Part shown: positions 26,330 through 35,100 of the stretch, piece after piece
Numbering within the stretch: the first letter of the stretch is position 1
How the letters are laid out: each line of letters starts with the position of its first letter
Origin: Thiodiazotropha sp040506195
Lineage (GTDB): Bacteria > Pseudomonadota > Gammaproteobacteria > Chromatiales > Chromatiaceae
NCBI GenBank assembly: GCA_040506195.1
Contig: JBEVXH010000008.1
Span: 124,001-188,000 of the forward strand
Reading direction: 5' to 3'
Length of the DNA stretch: 64,000 bases
The notes under the pieces: generated by a model
Seen by the model: the letters and a program-made list of their open reading frames with translations, nothing else
What the model was told of the DNA's origin: nothing
Database searches by the model: none
Program-made: the position numbers and the translations under genes

Positions 26330-26981
26330 CGGTGATGTTCTCCCACTGGTGAGTCTGTTGCACCTCCGTGGTGATCGCGGGTTCGAGACTACGTCTCTCC
26401 AGTAACAGTGCGATGCAACGGCTGATTTTCTTCGCCCGGCGTTCGACGCTCCCTTCCAGAAAATGCAGCATCAGCAACAGCGGTATGGCAACCGCGAGTC
26501 CCACGCCGGTAGTGATCATGGCCTCCCATATCCCACCGGCCAGGGCCTGGGCATCCACTTTGCCCCCCGCCTGCTCGATAACCATGAAGGCCTTGATCAT
26601 GCCGGTAATGGTGCCGAGCAGACCAAGCAGGGGAGCGGTGTTGCCGAGTATGCCAAGGGTGCGCAGGCCGAACTCCATGCGCTGGATCTCCTCGCCACGC
26701 ACTCGCTCACCCACGCCTCGAAGGTCTTTCACACCCTCGGATTGTGCCTCTACAACGGCACGGATTACGTTGGCTTCCGGTCCCTTGAGTTCTGCAATCT
26801 GCTGTTGGGCCTGTGAGTCATCGAGTAGTTGTCCCAGTCTTGCCATCCAGCTTTTGGGCAGCTGCCGCAGGCGTAGAAACAGAAAATAGCGTTCCAGCAC
26901 AATGGCCAGTCCTATGGATGAGTAGAGGGCGAGGATCCAGATAACCGGCCCGCCCTTGGCAAGGAGTTCAGTGATGTTCAT
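26319..26981 (-). CDS. ExbB/MotA/TolQ-type proton channel protein
   Basis: A 220-residue inner-membrane protein with three helices. The conserved central region reads RTLGILGNTAPLLGLLGTITGMIKAFMV, and the last helix is GVGLAVAIPLLLMLHF. The start at 26981 is preferred because its ATG overlaps the upstream stop (ATGA) and AGGATGG lies seven bases upstream; an ATG at 26993 would add four residues. Together with ExbD and TonB it energises the receptor encoded at the head of the operon. Confidence 0.93.
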   Translation of the reverse strand: MNITELLAKGGPVIWILALYSSIGLAIVLERYFLFLRLRQLPKSWMARLGQLLDDSQAQQQIAELKGPEANVIRAVVEAQSEGVKDLRGVGERVRGEEIQRMEFGLRTLGILGNTAPLLGLLGTITGMIKAFMVIEQAGGKVDAQALAGGIWEAMITTGVGLAVAIPLLLMLHFLEGSVERRAKKISRCIALLLERRSLEPAITTEVQQTHQWENITDGV

Positions 26982-27688
26982 GGTGTGATCCATCCTAATG
27001 CGGTGGCACAGCCGATCATGACGAGCAGTCCGATGCTGGTGTTTTCCAGGGCGGCTCGGTAGTGTGCCAGGTGGAGTCTGATCTGGTGACCGAAATGGGC
27101 TACGCCGAAGGCGAAGATAAGGGTTGGAAGAATGACTGCGCCCACGGCGAAAGCGACACCCAGGGATGCGCCCGAGAGGATGCTGGCGCTTGTCGCTGCG
27201 GCAAGAATTATTGTCGTCAGGGGGGCGCAGGGGTTGAATGCCATGCCCAGTCCCATCAAGTAGAGGCTCCCGGGCAGACTACTTTGACTCATGAGGCGGT
27301 TTTCTTGAGGCGGTCTGTTCTCGAGCGTTACGGTGCTTTTCGTAGAGCAGGTCGAATTACATCCGCTGGTGCGGCGTCGCCACAGAATGGAGAGCGCCAC
27401 CAGAATCGTAGCGCCACCCAGCAGCCAGCGAACCCAGGGGCCGGCAACCAGGTCTTCCACCCAGAGACCGGCCCAACCCGCCGCTCCCGCCAGTAAGGTG
27501 TAACCACTGATGCGTCCCAGGGAGAATGGGAGCAGGGTGCGCCAGGCGCCTGTAATGCCATTGTCGCTGGTGGTGAAGACAGGCCCCAGATAGGGAAGAC
27601 AGGCAACATTGCATGGGCCGGCGCCGAAACTGAGCCCCAATAACAGTGCGGCGCCGAAACTGAGGCTGACCGGTTCAATAGGAATCAT
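26978..27688 (-). CDS. DsbD/CcdA-like (TauE/SafE-type) membrane protein
   Basis: A 236-residue membrane protein with about six helices. It resembles the transmembrane electron-transfer domain of CcdA/DsbD and is often annotated as TauE/SafE. The first helix carries GAGPCNVACLPYLGP (Cys26, Cys30) and the fourth GMAFNPCAPLTTII, the paired cysteine positions expected for transmembrane thiol transfer. A loop has SGCNSTCSTKS, another possible Cys pair. The ATG at 27688 overlaps the upstream stop by four bases. Between the polyferredoxin and exbB, it could pass reducing power to the periplasm or move a metal; the sequence alone does not decide. Confidence 0.8.
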   Translation of the reverse strand: MIPIEPVSLSFGAALLLGLSFGAGPCNVACLPYLGPVFTTSDNGITGAWRTLLPFSLGRISGYTLLAGAAGWAGLWVEDLVAGPWVRWLLGGATILVALSILWRRRTSGCNSTCSTKSTVTLENRPPQENRLMSQSSLPGSLYLMGLGMAFNPCAPLTTIILAAATSASILSGASLGVAFAVGAVILPTLIFAFGVAHFGHQIRLHLAHYRAALENTSIGLLVMIGCATALGWITP

Positions 27689-28740
27689 GACGACTCTGTC
27701 TTCGCTGACATGGGCCGTTTTTTGTACCAGGCGATGAGATTGCCTTTCTCCCATTGGCTTTGCTGCTTCTTACGCTGCTTGAAGTATTGCGGACTGGAAC
27801 TGAAGACCGGGAACAGGGTGTATTTCAGCTGCAGCACATCCTTGTCAGGACAGAACTCCACGCAGCGGCCACAAAGCGTACAGTCTTCGAAGGTGACATT
27901 ACGGCTCTCCATATTGGTATGGATTTCATGTATATCCATGGGGCAGGCCTTGGCGCAAAGACCGCAGCGATCGCAACGAGGCGTACCGTTCTTTATCAGA
28001 CGCAGCAGACCGATTTTGCGAAAAACCGCATGCAGGGCAAGCATCGGGCAGATGCGGCAGAAGGGCTGGCGCACGGTCAGCGCCAGCGCAATCATCAGAC
28101 CGAAAATAAAATCCCCCAGCAATGACATCACGATAGTGGTTGTGTTAGCGGTATCCAGATAGAGCTGTGTGGTTTCACCGGTAGCCAGGGTGGTGAGTAT
28201 GCGACTGGGACAGATGCGACAGAACGGGTCGCCAAGGTCGTGATTCAGCATGCCCATGCCGGTCAGCAGGGGAAATGCGAAGACCAGCAGAAGCAAGATG
28301 AACCACTTTACCGGGCGAATTCGGGTGACCAGGTCTCTGGAGAGTGACTCATGACGTTGCAGACCGAGTTTCTGACCAATAATCTGGAGGATCTCCTGGA
28401 AGGTGCCCAGTGGGCAGATCCAGCCACAGAAGGCCTTGTTCAATACCACGAAAAAGAGCAGGAAGGTGCCCAGGGTAATGAGCGTGGGCATAACGCCCAT
28501 GAGCAGGTTTCCCCCCTTGGCAATTGCCTCGCCAAGGCGGTGATCCATCTGGTGCTGGATCGGTATCAGGGTGCAGAGATCGGAGCCTTGAAAATCGTAG
28601 GCGCAGCTCAAGGCGGGCAGGGCGCCGCTGATCTTATCGTCCAGATAGTAACCGGTGATGAGCCCGCCGTAGACAAAAAAGATAAAGGCGCCAAGCTGTA
28701 CGATTTTGCGAAATACGGAAAGGTTGATTGGATTGTTCAT
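27685..28740 (-). CDS. NapH/NosR-like membrane polyferredoxin
   Basis: A 351-residue inner-membrane iron-sulfur protein with about five helices. The membrane part holds CGWICPLGTFQEIL and two CRICP motifs. The C-terminal soluble part has two ferredoxin sites: CDRCGLCAKACPMDIH and CTLCGRCVEFCPDKDVL. It is of the NapH/MauN/CcoG type, which moves electrons across or along the membrane. It overlaps the genes on both sides by four bases and is embedded in a TonB uptake operon. One reading is reduction of an imported metal or its ligand in the periplasm, comparable in idea to the FtrD polyferredoxin of FtrABCD iron uptake, but no direct homology to that system is claimed. Confidence 0.87.
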   Translation of the reverse strand: MNNPINLSVFRKIVQLGAFIFFVYGGLITGYYLDDKISGALPALSCAYDFQGSDLCTLIPIQHQMDHRLGEAIAKGGNLLMGVMPTLITLGTFLLFFVVLNKAFCGWICPLGTFQEILQIIGQKLGLQRHESLSRDLVTRIRPVKWFILLLLVFAFPLLTGMGMLNHDLGDPFCRICPSRILTTLATGETTQLYLDTANTTTIVMSLLGDFIFGLMIALALTVRQPFCRICPMLALHAVFRKIGLLRLIKNGTPRCDRCGLCAKACPMDIHEIHTNMESRNVTFEDCTLCGRCVEFCPDKDVLQLKYTLFPVFSSSPQYFKQRKKQQSQWEKGNLIAWYKKRPMSAKTESS

Positions 28741-29531
28741 TGTGCCTTTCCTCCGCTTCTATTGGCTCGACCAAGGAAACCGCCGGCGATAAATCCGATG
28801 CCGACCACCAATAGACCCAAACGGGTTGATTGCCAATGAGCGGGATTGACGCGATAGTCGGCGTTGAGTCGAGTCGTATAGCGCCTATCCCCTTCAAGGT
28901 ATTCGCTGCTGACAGTGAACTGGCCGAGCCTCTTATCCCGCTCTCCTTCAATCATGCCGGGGAAGTCGTCGGGGATTTGAAAAGAGACCCGACCGTCGGA
29001 ATCGGTAGCCGATGATAGCTGCGAACCGTTAGCGGTATTCAGTATGACATCGAGGTCACTGACCGGCTTGCCGTTGAAACGCACTAGATAATCCCAGGTC
29101 TCTAGAGAGTGATAGCGATAGTGCTCCCGTGGAATCGGGTCGGGTACAATCTCGAACTCGGTCTTTTGTTTCGCCGCCAGCCTGGAGGGACTCTGCTTGC
29201 TGGGACGTCCGAACCTGTACTCGTAACGTATCACAGCCTCTTTGTGATCACCCCAATCCTTTTCCGCCACGATGGCGTGGTAGTTGTCGATACCGGTCAT
29301 CGGTATCGTGACGGCATTGTGATCGAGGGTGAGTTGTTGGGTTGAGAGATCCGGTTTCCAGAGAGTGATGATGGCGCCATCACCGTTTTCAAGGACAATT
29401 CGCTTTTCGCCGCGGTGATCATGGGCGGGTTGGGGGAGCTTGGTCGCATCCCCGCCATCCGCACCGGTTACAACACCGGAGAGAGAGAACATACCGGTGA
29501 GGATAACAACATCTAACAGTTGCCTATGCAT
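28737..29531 (-). CDS. Periplasmic membrane-anchored protein of unknown function
   Basis: A 264-residue protein with a signal peptide (about 1-24), two domains of mainly beta character and a C-terminal membrane helix (LGLLVVGIGFIAGGFLGRA) with a short basic tail. The second domain (about 150-215) looks like a DUF4198/carboxypeptidase-regulatory type fold (YLVRFNGKPVSDLDVIL, DSDGRVSFQIPDD). Several His and Asp residues (HDHRG; DHNA; DNYHA) could bind metal. It lies between the receptor and polyferredoxin genes and is translationally coupled to the latter, so it probably handles the imported substrate in the periplasm. I do not recognise a specific function. Confidence 0.75.
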   Translation of the reverse strand: MHRQLLDVVILTGMFSLSGVVTGADGGDATKLPQPAHDHRGEKRIVLENGDGAIITLWKPDLSTQQLTLDHNAVTIPMTGIDNYHAIVAEKDWGDHKEAVIRYEYRFGRPSKQSPSRLAAKQKTEFEIVPDPIPREHYRYHSLETWDYLVRFNGKPVSDLDVILNTANGSQLSSATDSDGRVSFQIPDDFPGMIEGERDKRLGQFTVSSEYLEGDRRYTTRLNADYRVNPAHWQSTRLGLLVVGIGFIAGGFLGRANRSGGKAQ

Positions 29532-29543
29532 GGGATGCCTTCC

Positions 29544-31718
29544 TTAGAAGTTATAGGTGTAACTCAACATGGCACTGCGTGGAGAGGCAGCCGAGTAGGT
29601 CTTGTCGCCGCTGGTGCTCTTCTTTACTTCGAGGGCGTAGAGCTTGTCGAACAGGTTTTCCACGTTCAGCGAGAGAGCGTGAGAACCGGTTTGATAACTC
29701 AGCAACAGGTTGGTGACAAAATCATAGCCGCCATACTTTTCCGTATTGGCGTTGTCGATGTAGTAGCTGCCCCAGCTGTTGCTGCGTAATACCGCTTTGA
29801 AACCGGCCGGGTGACTGTAGCCCATGCCGAGGCCGTATTGTTGCCTGGGTATGAAGGGAAGCTGATTGCCGGAACGATCGACCGGTGTTTGGGTTCGGCC
29901 TGTACGCACCAACTCCTCAAAGTCAGTGAAGCTGTAGTCGCTGTAAGCAAAACTGCCTTCCAGCCAGAAATGGCGGTTGAGGTCGTAGCGCCCGCTCAAC
30001 TCCAATCCCTTCTTCAGCGTTTCGCCGGCATTTTGAAACTCTGTGGTCAGGTCCTCATTCAGTACCGAAACGATCTCGTCACTGACCGTGGTGCGGTAGA
30101 GGGCAAGGTCGAAGGACCATGCTTGAGCACGCCCCTTCAAACCGATCTCCATATTGCGTGCGGTGGCGGCGTCAAGTTTCGGATTGCTCTGAATCTCCGA
30201 CTCCGATGGGACCTGTCCCGACTGGGCGACGACAGTGTAAAGATTCAACAAATTGCTGAGTTCATAGGTCAGGCCCAGCTTGGGTGAGAAGAGATTGAAG
30301 GTCTTATCTGTATTGGTGATCTCCGGGGTATCGAAGAAGGTATAGCTTGCGGCGCCCCAGCTGTATTCGCCATAGGCGGTATTGTCGATATCGAAGTGGT
30401 TGCGGTCGTAACGAAAGCCGATGTCGAGGGTGGTGCGTCGATTCGGTTGCAGGGTTTCCTGGATAAAGAAACCGTACAAGGTGTTAGTCGCATCCTCCTC
30501 CTCGAGTAATTCGCCGGCTTCATCGGAATTGGTATGCAGGATGGTATCAGAGCCCATCGGGTTCCAGGGGGGCGGCGGACTGGTTTCAACATCCGCGTAG
30601 GTGAATTTTTTTGCGCCTTCGGTGTCGTCGCGTCGGGCGGTTATACCCGCAACCAGTGTGCTGGGACCCCAGAGTTGGTGCTTGTAGGCCATCTCGAGGT
30701 CTGTGCCGAGCACGAGCGTGCCGGGATTATCGTTGATTGCGCCGGTGACCGGATGGTAGTGGTCCCAGTGATTGGCGTAGATACGCGGTTTCAGGATCAG
30801 ATCGCCCATCTCCTGTTCATAGCGGGAGTTGAAGAACCAGATGGTCGAGTAGCGGCCGCTGTGCTGCCAGGGACTGCTGGTGGTATCTTTCTGCTCTCCA
30901 CTTTCGAGGTAGCTTTCGAATTCGCTCTCATCCATGGACCCCGGGATCTGCAGGTCCGCCTCGTGATAGCTCAGCTCAGATTCCAGGGTGGCGCCGCTAT
31001 CGAGCAGATAACCGTGCTTGAATGCGAGCTGCTTGGACTCGAATTCATTCCATTCCCGCCAGTCGTTATCACTCTTACGGTAGGAGGCTGTGAGAGAGTA
31101 GGCATTGCTGTCATCGAGATCACCCGCAAGACGGCCATGCAGATTGCCTTGACCGAACTCACCGACACCCAGTTTTATGCGGTTGCTGTCGGTATCGAAC
31201 ACCGACTTTGAAATGATCTGAATGGTGCCGCCGGATGAACCGGCGCCGAACAGTGATCCGGGCCCTTTGGTGATCTCGATGCGCTCGATATCCTGGGTAT
31301 CGATAAAGTCGAAACGGGAGAAGCTGTCCGGGTCGGTCATCGGTACGCCATCGCGGATGACCATGATCTCCCGAACGCCGTAATTGGCCTTCTGCCCGGC
31401 GCCGCGGATGATAAGACGGCTGTCATAAGCAGAATTCTTGGAGTTGATCAGAACGCCGGGGCTGCCCTGGATGGCGTCCTTGATATTGAACATCTTTTCG
31501 CTTTCGATGCGCTCGGCATCGATCACGTCAATAGAACCGGCAACATCCTGGGTGCGTCGTTCGACGCGGGAGGCGGTGACACTGATGATGTCATATTCTT
31601 CATCGGTATCTGGCTCTGCAACTTCATTCTCGTCAGCGACAGATATGCTGAGATGAAAAAGGATGAGAGAGATAATGAGGGTGAATTTGAGATTATTATT
31701 TCGTGGCAGGCGTTTCAT
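29544..31718 (-). CDS. TonB-dependent outer-membrane receptor
   Basis: A 724-residue receptor and first gene of the operon. A signal peptide (about 1-28) and an acidic linker lead to a TonB box region (YDIISVTASRVERR), then the plug (about 50-165: VLINSKNSAYDSRLIIRGAG, GPGSLFGAGSSGGTIQI) and a 22-strand barrel ending in Phe (MLSYTYNF). The plug sequence is like that of the vitamin B12/iron/copper receptor group, but substrate cannot be named from sequence. The leader contains a 7-base-pair inverted repeat. The gene is followed after 12 bases by the unknown periplasmic protein. Confidence 0.93.
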   Translation of the reverse strand: MKRLPRNNNLKFTLIISLILFHLSISVADENEVAEPDTDEEYDIISVTASRVERRTQDVAGSIDVIDAERIESEKMFNIKDAIQGSPGVLINSKNSAYDSRLIIRGAGQKANYGVREIMVIRDGVPMTDPDSFSRFDFIDTQDIERIEITKGPGSLFGAGSSGGTIQIISKSVFDTDSNRIKLGVGEFGQGNLHGRLAGDLDDSNAYSLTASYRKSDNDWREWNEFESKQLAFKHGYLLDSGATLESELSYHEADLQIPGSMDESEFESYLESGEQKDTTSSPWQHSGRYSTIWFFNSRYEQEMGDLILKPRIYANHWDHYHPVTGAINDNPGTLVLGTDLEMAYKHQLWGPSTLVAGITARRDDTEGAKKFTYADVETSPPPPWNPMGSDTILHTNSDEAGELLEEEDATNTLYGFFIQETLQPNRRTTLDIGFRYDRNHFDIDNTAYGEYSWGAASYTFFDTPEITNTDKTFNLFSPKLGLTYELSNLLNLYTVVAQSGQVPSESEIQSNPKLDAATARNMEIGLKGRAQAWSFDLALYRTTVSDEIVSVLNEDLTTEFQNAGETLKKGLELSGRYDLNRHFWLEGSFAYSDYSFTDFEELVRTGRTQTPVDRSGNQLPFIPRQQYGLGMGYSHPAGFKAVLRSNSWGSYYIDNANTEKYGGYDFVTNLLLSYQTGSHALSLNVENLFDKLYALEVKKSTSGDKTYSAASPRSAMLSYTYNF

Positions 31719-31739
31719 ACAACTTCATATCCGAATCAA

Positions 31740-31776
31740 CCAGGCATAGGTGCACCTCAATGTGCCTTTTGCCTGG
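31740..31776. promoter_or_regulatory. Inverted repeat in the leader of the TonB receptor operon
   Basis: CCAGGCA (31740-31746) pairs with TGCCTGG (31770-31776) around a 23-base loop that can form a second, partly wobble-paired stem (GGTGC with GTGCC). It ends 22 bases upstream of the receptor start. It could be an operator or an attenuating RNA hairpin. I found none of the conserved elements of cobalamin or TPP riboswitches. Confidence 0.45.
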
Positions 31777-32009
31777 GGGGAAAAATAGTGCGTCCTTGGA
31801 CAGAGATCCCTGATATGAAGGCAATTAGCGGACCAATCGTTAAGCTACAGATTTGTAAGTAATTTATAGATTGTGATAAGTGGAGATGTGGGGCATATCA
31901 CGCAATAATGCGTCATATGGCATGAAGCTGCCTGTCAAGGCTCTCCCCAGCTCAAGTGAGTAACAAACTGCTCAAAAACAGCCGCAAATACTCGCGAATG
32001 ATTTCTAGT

Positions 32010-32033
32010 CCGCAAATGAACGCGAATAAACGC
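32010..32033 (+). repeat. CCGCAAATGAACGC-type intergenic repeat
   Basis: The sequence starts CCGCAAATGAACGCGAAT and continues into AAACGC. Its first 14 bases match exactly the left arm of the inverted repeat at 53219, so two intergenic regions share this element. A weaker relative (GCCGCAAATACTCGCGAATG) lies just upstream at 31981. Confidence 0.6.
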
Positions 32034-32129
32034 AATTGTGTTATGTGGTGTCATGTAAACGACCGGACAGGATCAGACCCATGGCCAGGGTAAGTGGCAT
32101 TAACGTAAAAATAGATGCCTCAGGTAGCG

Positions 32130-35100
32130 CTAATAAAGATAATCGTTATTGTCACTCGGCAGTTCGATCTCCGCCAGGTTGGTGTCCGGTGCCGCGAGGT
32201 CGTTGACCAGTAATCCCCGGCCGCTGATGGAATAGATGTAACTGTTCATCGCATCATCGGCGACAAAGAAACTCCTGCGTACGCTCTCGGGGTAGTAAAA
32301 GTTCGGGCTGTTTGGATCCTTGTAGAAGATGTCATGGTCGATGGCGGCATAGGGTTGGATACCCGCTTGCTCAGTGACTCTGAACAGTTCCAGCCCGTTG
32401 AATATGTCGTTGTAACCAAAGGTAGTGCTGGTTAAGGAGTTGCCCCATGCCGTTATCGGGATCGCCAACATCTTCTCCTGCTCGAACCAAGTGAAGGCGT
32501 GATGGTTGTAGGCGGCTTCTGTGTAACTACTTGAACCGATAAGATAGTCATATAACAATGCAGGCTGGGCGAAATCACTGATATCGAACAGGCTGAGCTT
32601 GATACTTCTGCCTTCACGGCCGACGGCAAGAATCATATCACCCTCGATGGGGTGCAGGTAGGTGGAGAATCCCGGTACCTCCAATTCACCTGCAACCAGC
32701 GGATTTCTGTTATCGCTGAGATCCAGGGTAATCAGGGGATCGATCCGTTGGAAGGTCACCACATAACCCTTCTCCTCATCGAAGCGTACTGCATAGACCT
32801 CTTCACCGGGTTTGCCGAGACCTTCCAGATAGGCGCGCTCTGCCAGTTGCTCTCCCGATTGGGCCAATACATAAAGCCGGTTGTTTGTTTCCCATGACCA
32901 CCAGTCCCGCTCGGACGTCACCAGGCGCAACACACCCTGGTGTTCATCCATGGCGAATTGATTCAGCAGATGGCCCTCGACACGGCCACTGGCAAGATAT
33001 TGGGGGGATGATTGAAGACTGAACTTATGGATGGTAGTGGTAACTGTCAGATCAGCTCCCCCTAGCATCACAGGCAACCAGGTCCAGAAATTATCCTCGA
33101 CACTGGCGATGTAGAGATTGTCCTGACTGGCGTAGACCAGACCGGTGTTGCCCAGTATGGTCTGGCTGGAAGTATCAGCCAACGGGTTAGCCAGATCGAA
33201 ATTGAGAATTGTCAGGGTACCGGTGCCGTTGGGAATTTCAGGCCGATAGATTGCGTCACAACTACAGATCGCTGAGGTGTCAGGTTGAGTCTCTGTCCCT
33301 GGAGCAGTGTTATCTGACTGAATCGGCAACAGTTCATCGATCTCCACATTGACGGGATCGTCAAGCGCAGGGTTCAGATCGATTAACGCGCTAACAATCA
33401 GGTAGACTTGCGGACCGATTCTGCGCGCATCCACATAGCTCGATTCGAGTACCGTCTCCCTGATCAGGGCAGGCTGCTGGGGATTGGTGACCCGGAACAT
33501 TGTGACCTTGGTCATTTGATAAACTCTGGGTGCGAAATCCGCTGCAAGACTCTGGGCGAATTGTGGGTGGTTGGACTGCGACATATCACTCACCACCCAG
33601 ACGATATCCTCATAAAGAAACAGCGCCCTGGGCGTGCCATCGATCTGCGTTCTCGACAATTCCCGGCTTTCGGCAGCCGGCCAGGTTTTCATAATCACCA
33701 GATTACTGCCGGATAGCAGGTAGGTATGGTTGCCGGTGGTCTTGATGAAGTCTGGCTCATCCACGCCGGCGACCTGATTATTTGTACCGGTTACGCTATT
33801 GACGGAGGGTTGTGATTCACTCTGCCCCGAGTCAAAATCCGGCAGAGGGGCGGGCCCTGATATGGGGGCGCTGCTGAAATCACTACCGGACGAGGCGCCT
33901 ACATAAGACAAAAGATCATTCTGTTGACGATTCGTATCGATCAGAAATGACTTGACTTCATCACATGTATCGAATCGTGTCAGTTGCGCTTCGTTGAAGA
34001 GATAGACATTGTCATTATCGGTTGGCAGTTCTATCTCTGCCAGGTTTATATCCGGTGAGGCGAGGTCGTTGACCAGAAATCCACGGTCGCTGATGGAGTA
34101 GATATAACTGTTCATCGCCTCATCAGAGACAAAGAAACTTCTGCGGATCCCCTCGGGGTAGAGCCATCTCGAGTTGTTTTGATTTCGATAGAAAATGTCG
34201 TGGTCAATGGTGGCATAGGGTTGTATGCCCTGTTGCGCGGTTACTTTGAACAGCTCCAGTCCATTGAATATGTCATTCACATCAAAAATCGCTTCAAGCG
34301 CCGAGCTGTTCCAATGGGTCACAGGAATAGCCAGCATCTTCTCCTGCTCGAACCAGGTGAAGGCGTGATGGTTGTAGGCGGCCTCGGAGTAGCTGCCGGC
34401 ACCGATTAAATGCTCATTGAGCAACACTGGTTGGGCGAGATCACTGATATCGAACAGGCTCAGCTTGATACCATTGGTATCGGTATCCTGACCGATGGCG
34501 AGGATCAGGTCCCCCTCGATCGGGTGCAGGTAGGTGGAGAATCCCGGTACCTCCAATTCACCTGCGACCAGTGGATTGCCGTTGTCACTGAGATCCAGGG
34601 TGATCAGGGGGTCGATCTGTTCAAAGGTCACCAAGTAGCCCTTGTCCTCATCGAAGCGCACTGCAAAGACACTCTCTCCAGGCTTGCCGAGACCATCAAG
34701 CACTGCACTTTGTATCAGTTGGTCACCCGACTGTTCCAGGAGATAGAGTCGGTTTTCAGGATCGGCGTCACTCCACCAGGCCTGCTCGGTGGTCACCAGG
34801 CGCAATGTGCCCTGATACTCATCCATGGCGAATTGGTTGAGCAGATGGCCATCGACACTTCCGCTGGCAACATATCGGGGATTCGATTGAAGTGTGAATT
34901 TATGGATGGTGGTGGAGGGTGTCGGATCCTCCTCTCCTTCCATCACCGGCAGCCAGAGCCAATTTTGGTCCTCCACACTGGCGATGTAAAGATTGTCCAG
35001 ACTGGCGTAGACCAGGCCGCTGTTACCCAGTATGGTCTGGCTGGAAATGGTTGCCAGCGGGTTTACCAGATCGAAGCTGAGAATCGTCGTGGTGCCGGTG

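Larger units (their letters stand above)
31719..32129. other. Non-coding region between the TonB operon and the beta-propeller gene
   Basis: About 410 bases with no convincing gene. It must hold the receptor-operon promoter on the minus strand. Contents seen are the 37-base inverted-repeat element near the receptor start and a CGCAAATGAACGCGAAT-type repeat near 32010 with a partial relative at 31981. No strong terminator was seen after the beta-propeller gene's stop or elsewhere. Confidence 0.6.

Noticed and set aside
31719..32129. Possible cobalamin or TPP riboswitch in the receptor leader
   Set aside because: No B12-box or thi-box core sequence could be found on the minus strand; only a simple hairpin is present.
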